Made by a program: the position numbers and the translations under genes. Below, one piece after another: positions 59,405 through 64,000 of a stretch of DNA of 64,000 nt. Positions within the stretch are counted from its first letter, which is position 1; each line of letters opens with the position of its first letter. The notes under the pieces are model-generated. The model saw nothing but the letters and a program-made list of their open reading frames with translations, had not been told where the DNA came from and ran no database searches. This DNA is from an uncultured Paraprevotella sp. (GTDB taxonomy: Bacteria; Bacteroidota; Bacteroidia; Bacteroidales; Bacteroidaceae). The stretch spans positions 43,898 through 107,897 of the forward strand of contig URKA01000006.1 of assembly GCA_900548345.1 (NCBI GenBank), in the 5' to 3' direction.

Positions 59405-60433
59405 ATGGAAAAACTGAAAATAGATATTGTCCCGCGGCTGTTCCATTTTAAGAAACCGGCGGGAACCTCACGCGGCGTGTACACCACACGCCGTTCGTGG
59501 TATGTCAGGGTAACGTCTGATATTCATCCTGACAGGGAAGGATGGGGCGAATGTGCTCCGCTTCCGGCTTTAAGTTGCGATGATGTGCCTGATTACGAGG
59601 CTGTGCTGAGGGGCATGTGCGATGATGTGGAGCGCACGGGTGCGCTCGATGTACGGAAATGGCGCGCCTATCCCTCGATGGTGTTCGGGTTGGAGACGGC
59701 TTTGCGACATTGGGATACTGGGACTTACCGGCTTTGGGATACGCCGTTTTCTCGTGGGGAAAACGGTATCTGTATCAACGGACTGATATGGATGGGCACG
59801 TATGATGAGATGTTTACGCAAATCAGGACCAAGATAGATGCCGGTTACCGTTGTGTGAAGCTGAAAATCGGAGCCATTGGATTTGAAGAGGAGATGGAGT
59901 TGTTGCGTTTTATCCGCCGGCAGTTTCGGGCAAGTGACATCGAACTGCGTGTGGATGCCAACGGGGCTTTCGCACCGGATGAGGCTTCGGAAAAACTGCG
60001 GAGGCTGGCGGAACTGGACCTGCATTCCATCGAACAACCCATACGTGCCGGACAGTGGGAGGCGATGGCGCGCCTGACGGAGGAAACGCCTTTGCCCGTT
60101 GCTTTCGATGAGGAACTGATTGGTTGTCATTCCCGTGAGGATAAGATACGTTTGCTGGATGCGCTGCATCCGCAATACATTGTGTTGAAACCTTCGTTGC
60201 ATGGTGGCATCAGCGGTTGTCGCGAATGGATAGAGGAGGCCGGACGACGGAATATAGGCTGGTGGATTACATCGGCCCTGGAATCTAATGTGGGTTTGAA
60301 TGCCATTGCCCAATGGTGTGCCACGTGGAACCCTGTCCTGCCGCAGGGATTGGGCACGGGGATGCTGTTTACCGACAACGTGGATATGCCTCTTGAAATC
60401 CGTAAAGACTGTTTGTGGTATGTGGCAGACTGA
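59405..60433 (+). CDS. menC: o-succinylbenzoate synthase
   Basis: This 342-residue enolase-superfamily enzyme dehydrates SHCHC to o-succinylbenzoate. The catalytic lysine is in CVKLKIGAIGF and the metal ligands are in ELRVDANGAF, SIEQPI and AFDEEL. The second lysine is in YIVLKPSLHGG. Its end overlaps menE by 14 bases. The gene pair is separated from menF-menD-menB by opposite-strand PspC/PadR and zeta modules. Confidence 0.93.
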   Translation: MEKLKIDIVPRLFHFKKPAGTSRGVYTTRRSWYVRVTSDIHPDREGWGECAPLPALSCDDVPDYEAVLRGMCDDVERTGALDVRKWRAYPSMVFGLETALRHWDTGTYRLWDTPFSRGENGICINGLIWMGTYDEMFTQIRTKIDAGYRCVKLKIGAIGFEEEMELLRFIRRQFRASDIELRVDANGAFAPDEASEKLRRLAELDLHSIEQPIRAGQWEAMARLTEETPLPVAFDEELIGCHSREDKIRLLDALHPQYIVLKPSLHGGISGCREWIEEAGRRNIGWWITSALESNVGLNAIAQWCATWNPVLPQGLGTGMLFTDNVDMPLEIRKDCLWYVAD

Positions 60434-61529
60434 GATTTTCCGGCAGTGGATATGGGTGGAAGGCCGCAGGTTTACGGTAGCCGACCGGGCTGAACTGTGC
60501 CGGCTTGCAGCCTGTGGACCGGAAGGTGCACTGAGGGATGTGTACGCTTTCTTGGCCGAATGGTTTTCGGATGCCCCTGATGTGGAAGTGCAGACATCCG
60601 GTTCCACCGGCGTGCCGAAACGCATGCGGGTGGAAAAGCGGCGGATGGTGTGCAGTGCATGCCGCACGTGTGGTTTCCTTTCGTTGAAGGAGGGCGATAC
60701 GGCCCTGCTTTGTATGAACATGAAATACATCGGTGCCAAGATGATGGTGGTGCGTGCCTTGGTGGCCGGCCTGTGCCTGATGGTGCGTCCGGCTTCGGGC
60801 AGTCCGTTGTCGGATGTGGAGGAGCGGGTCGATTTCCTTTCGGTGGTGCCGATGCAACTCTACCGTTGTGTGCGGGATGCCGGCCTGCGGGAACGTTTGA
60901 GCCGGGTGAGGTGTGTCATCGTGGGCGGCGGTGCCGTAGACGAGTCATTGTGTCAGGCCTTGCAGGAACTTCCCTGTGCGGTTTATTCCACTTACGGCAT
61001 GACCGAGACCCTTTCGCATGTGGCGCTCCGCCGTCTGAACGGACCGGATGCCTCGGAACATTACGTTCCTTTGGAAGGGATTAGGTTGTCTTTGTCCGGG
61101 AGTGGCACGCTGGTGGTTGATGCGCCGGACATCTGCGCCGGACGGGTCGTGACAAACGATGTGGTCCGTTTGTATGCCGACGGCACGTTTACGGTGCTTG
61201 GCCGCACGGACAATGTGGTGAACAGCGGAGGCATCAAAATACAGATAGAGGAAGACGAACGCATCTTGCGGGGGTGCATACCGGTTCCTTTTGCATTGAC
61301 TTCGGTGCCCGACGCTTGCTTGGGCGAGGCACTGGTGCTGTTGGTGCAGGACAGTCTTACGCTGTCGGACGAGGATTTGCGGTCGTGCATGTCGTGCTTG
61401 TTGCCCCGTTATCATCTGCCCCGCCATATCGTGCGTGTGCTCCGGATTCCGGAGACAGAGAACGGGAAGGTGGACCGCAGGGAATGCCGCGAACTGGTTG
61501 TAGGCATACTGCATGGGCGTCACCGGTGA
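60420..61529 (+). CDS. menE: o-succinylbenzoate-CoA ligase
   Basis: This 369-residue acyl-adenylating enzyme has the P-loop TSGSTGVPKRM at about residues 60-70, YGMTETLSHVALR at about 198-210 and a shortened C-terminal lid ending in RIPETENGKVDRRE with the catalytic lysine. It activates o-succinylbenzoate as its CoA ester for MenB. It is about 100 residues shorter than the Bacillus enzyme, as expected for the compact Bacteroidota form. The start at 60420 lies inside the menC end. Confidence 0.9.
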   Translation: MWQTEIFRQWIWVEGRRFTVADRAELCRLAACGPEGALRDVYAFLAEWFSDAPDVEVQTSGSTGVPKRMRVEKRRMVCSACRTCGFLSLKEGDTALLCMNMKYIGAKMMVVRALVAGLCLMVRPASGSPLSDVEERVDFLSVVPMQLYRCVRDAGLRERLSRVRCVIVGGGAVDESLCQALQELPCAVYSTYGMTETLSHVALRRLNGPDASEHYVPLEGIRLSLSGSGTLVVDAPDICAGRVVTNDVVRLYADGTFTVLGRTDNVVNSGGIKIQIEEDERILRGCIPVPFALTSVPDACLGEALVLLVQDSLTLSDEDLRSCMSCLLPRYHLPRHIVRVLRIPETENGKVDRRECRELVVGILHGRHR

Positions 61530-61608
61530 TTTATCATATCTTTTTCGCACAAAAGAATAGCCTGAAAACTTTTCCGTGAAATTGTGTGCGTATGTCAATT
61601 ACTTTTTT

Positions 61609-61616
61609 TACCTTTG
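61609..61616 (+). promoter_or_regulatory. -7 box of the SDR dehydrogenase promoter
   Basis: TACCTTTG lies 38 bases before the ATG at 61654. Confidence 0.55.
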
Positions 61617-61653
61617 CTGAATAAGGAAAACACTCTTTAAAATCAAAATCAAA

Positions 61654-62463
61654 ATGGAAAAGAACTTTTTACAGAACTTCTCTTTGGAGGGTAAAGTAGC
61701 CTTGGTTACCGGTGCGTCTTACGGTATCGGTTTCGGTATTGCCACGGCATTTGCACAGTGCGGTGCGACCATCGTATTCAATGACATCAAGCAGGAACTG
61801 GTGGACAAAGGTTTGGCTTCTTACCGTGAAAAAGGTATCGAGGCTCACGGATATGTTTGCGACGTGACCAATGAAGACCAGGTGAATGCCATGGTGGCAC
61901 AGATTGAAAAGGAAGTGGGCGTGATTGACATTTTGGTGAACAACGCCGGTATTATCAAGCGTATCCCGATGCACGAGATGACGGCAGCCGAATTCCGTCA
62001 GGTAATCGACATCGACCTCAATGGTCCGTTCATCGTATCCAAGGCCGTGATTCCTTCCATGATAAAGAAAGGTCACGGAAAGATTATCAACATCTGCTCC
62101 ATGATGTCCGAACTGGGTCGCGAGACAGTATCCGCATACGCGGCTGCAAAAGGCGGTTTGAAGATGCTTACCCGCAACATCTGTTCCGAATACGGTGAAT
62201 ATAATATCCAGTGCAACGGTATCGGTCCCGGTTACATCGCCACTCCGCAGACGGCTCCTTTGCGCGAACGTCAGCCGGACGGCAGCCGTCATCCTTTCGA
62301 CAGCTTCATCGTGGCCAAGACACCGGCCGCACGTTGGGGTACGCCCGAAGACCTTCAGGGACCGGCTGTGTTCCTGGCATCCGACGCATCCAATTTCGTA
62401 AACGGCCTTGTGCTTTACGTTGACGGCGGTATTCTGGCTTATATCGGCAAACAGCCCAAATAA
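61654..62463 (+). CDS. SDR dehydrogenase, gluconate 5-dehydrogenase/KduD type
   Basis: This 269-residue short-chain dehydrogenase has the TGASYGIGFGIA NAD(P) motif at about residues 19-30, NNAGIIKR, the catalytic serine in NICSMMSE and YAAAKGG at about 168-174. The closest families are gluconate 5-dehydrogenase and KduD, which act on keto-sugar acids from uronate or pectin breakdown. Context does not decide between them, although a GH3 gene follows and pectin enzymes lie elsewhere in the window. A strong terminator follows. Confidence 0.88.
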   Translation: MEKNFLQNFSLEGKVALVTGASYGIGFGIATAFAQCGATIVFNDIKQELVDKGLASYREKGIEAHGYVCDVTNEDQVNAMVAQIEKEVGVIDILVNNAGIIKRIPMHEMTAAEFRQVIDIDLNGPFIVSKAVIPSMIKKGHGKIINICSMMSELGRETVSAYAAAKGGLKMLTRNICSEYGEYNIQCNGIGPGYIATPQTAPLRERQPDGSRHPFDSFIVAKTPAARWGTPEDLQGPAVFLASDASNFVNGLVLYVDGGILAYIGKQPK

Positions 62464-62494
62464 GACATTGCTGTAATACAATATATTATTGTGT

Positions 62495-62535
62495 CCGCTC
62501 CCGACAGATGGTTTTGTCGGGAGCGGCTTTCTTTG
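62495..62535 (+). terminator. terminator of the SDR gene
   Basis: CCGCTCCCGACA (62495-62506) and TGTCGGGAGCGG (62515-62526) form a perfect 12-bp stem followed by a T-rich stretch (CTTTCTTT). Confidence 0.85.
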
Positions 62536-62543
62536 TATATTTG
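62536..62543 (+). promoter_or_regulatory. -7 box of the GH3 gene
   Basis: TATATTTG directly follows the SDR terminator and precedes the GH3 ATG at 62592 by 48 bases. Confidence 0.55.
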
Positions 62544-62591
62544 TCTATTGGGTTATTGGATAGTATATTATACTGCGAAAAAACTATAGAT

Positions 62592-63968
62592 ATGAAACAT
62601 TTCTTAGTGGCCGCCTGTTTAGGTGTGGCCTTCAATACGGCGGTGCGTTCGCAGGTGTTGCCCTACCAGAACCCCAAGTTGGAAGCCAAAGAACGGGCGC
62701 AGGACTTGTTGGAACGCCTGACATTAGACGAGAAAGTAGCCTTAATGGTGCATACCTCACCAGCCGTGGAGCGTCTGGGCATCAGGCCCTATAACTGGTG
62801 GAGCGAGGCCTTGCACGGGGTGGCACGCAACGGAACAGCCACCGTGTTTCCCATCACGATGGGCATGGCTTCAAGTTTTGACATTGTGGAAGTGGAACGC
62901 GTGTACTCCGCTGTGAGTGATGAGGCGCGCGCCAAATACAACGAAGCACACCGTAACGGGCGGTACGGATACGAGACGCAGGGACTCACCTTTTGGACTC
63001 CGAACGTGAATATCTTCCGCGACCCACGTTGGGGACGCGGACAGGAGACGTGGGGCGAGGACCCTTACCTTGCCTCGCGTATGGGCGTGGCCGTGGTGCG
63101 CGGCCTGCAGGGACCTTCGGATGCGAAGTACGACAAATTGCATGCCTGTGCCAAACACTATGCCGTACATAGCGGTCCGGAATCCAAACGCCATTACTTC
63201 AACGTGGAGAACTTGGATTCGCGCGATTTGTGGGAGACCTACCTGCCGGCCTTCAAAACCTTGGTGCAGGAGGCCGACGTGAAGGAAGTCATGTGCGCCT
63301 ACCAGCGATTCGAGGGAGAGCCGTGCTGCGGCAGCAATCGTCTGCTCACGCAGATACTGCGTAACGAGTGGGGATTCAAATATGTGGTGGTGAGCGACTG
63401 CGGTGCCATCGGCGACTTCTTCAATCCCGGACTGCACGGCACACATCCCGACGCGGTTTCGGCCAGCTCGTCGGCCGTGTCGAACGGTACGGATCTGGAG
63501 TGCGGCTGGGGAGATTTCAAACAGTTGACAGAAGGCGTGAAAAGGGGATTGATTACGGAAGAGCGCATCAATGAAAGCCTGTTGCGCCTGCTCGAAGCCC
63601 GTTTCGCATTGGGTGAGATGGATGCGGACTCGTTGGTTTCATGGAACCACATTGGTCTCGACACGATAGATTGTCCCACTCACAAGCAATTGGCATTGGA
63701 CATGGCGCGAAAGTCGTTAGTGCTACTGCATAACAACGGCGTGCTGCCTTTGGACAAGGCGGCAGGCAATGTGGCCGTGATGGGACCCAACGCCACGGAT
63801 TCCGTGATGCAGTGGGGCAACTACGAAGGGCGTCCCTCGCGTACCGTTACGATATTGGACGGTATCCGCGCCAAGGTACCCGGTGTGACTTATGAGCGTG
63901 GATGCGGTCTGTTGGAGAACGAGGTTTTCGAATCCTATTTCAATCTATTACTGTCCGCTAAACTTTAG
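62592..63968 (+). pseudogene. secreted GH3 glycosidase, cut off by a probable insertion
   Basis: The protein starts with a signal peptide (MKHFLVAACLGVAFNTAVRSQ) and a GH3 barrel with WWSEALHGVAR, GLTFWTPNVNIFRDPRWGR and KHYAVHSGPE. The nucleophile aspartate is in VVVSDCGAIGD at about residue 272. Xylosidase or glucosidase activity is typical. The frame ends at residue 458 after GCGLLENEVFESYF followed by NLLLSAKL-stop. Relatives continue for another 400 residues through the second domain. The abrupt end coincides with unrelated sequence at the window edge, so the gene is probably interrupted. Confidence 0.82.
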
Positions 63969-64000
63969 GAGGCAATAGAAAGAAAGGGCCGATTCCATTT
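63945..64000. mobile_element. probable left end of an insertion sequence
   Basis: From about 63945 the sequence no longer encodes GH3 residues and reads ctgtccgctaaactttagg followed by a purine-rich stretch, which looks like an element terminus and leader. The element continues beyond the window, so its transposase, family and target duplication cannot be seen. Confidence 0.4.

Overview
The window is a piece of a Bacteroidales chromosome, most likely Bacteroides, Phocaeicola or a near relative. The evidence is the repeated TAnnTTTG -7 promoter box peculiar to Bacteroidota, the gene families (DUF4294, a PorZ-like propeller, membrane-bound propeller/AraC regulators, PL11/GH2/GH43/GH3 enzymes, a split menaquinone cluster) and moderate GC content. 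Almost all of it is intact, densely packed housekeeping sequence. I see no tRNA, rRNA, CRISPR array or prophage.

Layout. 0-6.6 kb: the end of mnmG, a near-perfect parS palindrome, apt, uvrC, dtd, a MazG-like gene, deoC, a PIN toxin-antitoxin pair and a polyprenyl synthase, with three copies of a CCGCGG-rich palindromic repeat in the gaps. 6.7-11.2 kb: polA and a hipBA-type pair with a clear operator palindrome. 11.2-21.6 kb: a pectin (rhamnogalacturonan) locus, made of a frameshifted GH2 gene and a giant PL11 lyase facing a one-piece transmembrane propeller-AraC regulator. 21.7-27.5 kb: ychF, lgt, GH43 and mutS. 27.5-28 kb: a candidate small RNA. 28-36.3 kb: flavin reductase, leuS, yitT, an acyltransferase, rdgB and a PorZ homologue. 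36.5-39.9 kb: nadA followed by a three-gene amino-sugar cassette. 40.4-47.2 kb: an rRNA/tRNA methyltransferase, DUF4294, an HhH outer-membrane protein, a radical SAM protein and a GtrB/GtrC-like glycosylation pair. 47.6-50.9 kb: nadB, a PH-like protein and dacB. 51-61.5 kb: menaquinone genes (HAD-hotdog fusion, menF, menD, menB, then menC, menE) interrupted by opposite-strand PspC/PadR and zeta-toxin modules. 61.6-64 kb: an SDR dehydrogenase and a GH3 gene cut off by what looks like the edge of an insertion sequence.

Two features suggest that the window lies near the replication origin. There is a parS site beside mnmG. The plus strand also appears to change from C/A-rich on the left to G/T-rich on the right at about 40-41.7 kb, where an AT-rich stretch is followed by a cluster of DnaA-box matches. 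This is an inference from sampled stretches, not a computed skew plot.

The least explained elements are a family of intergenic palindromes built from 21-bp units (three copies), the CCGCGG repeat family (three copies), the minus-strand small RNA ahead of mutS, and the PL11 lyase more than twice its family's usual length.
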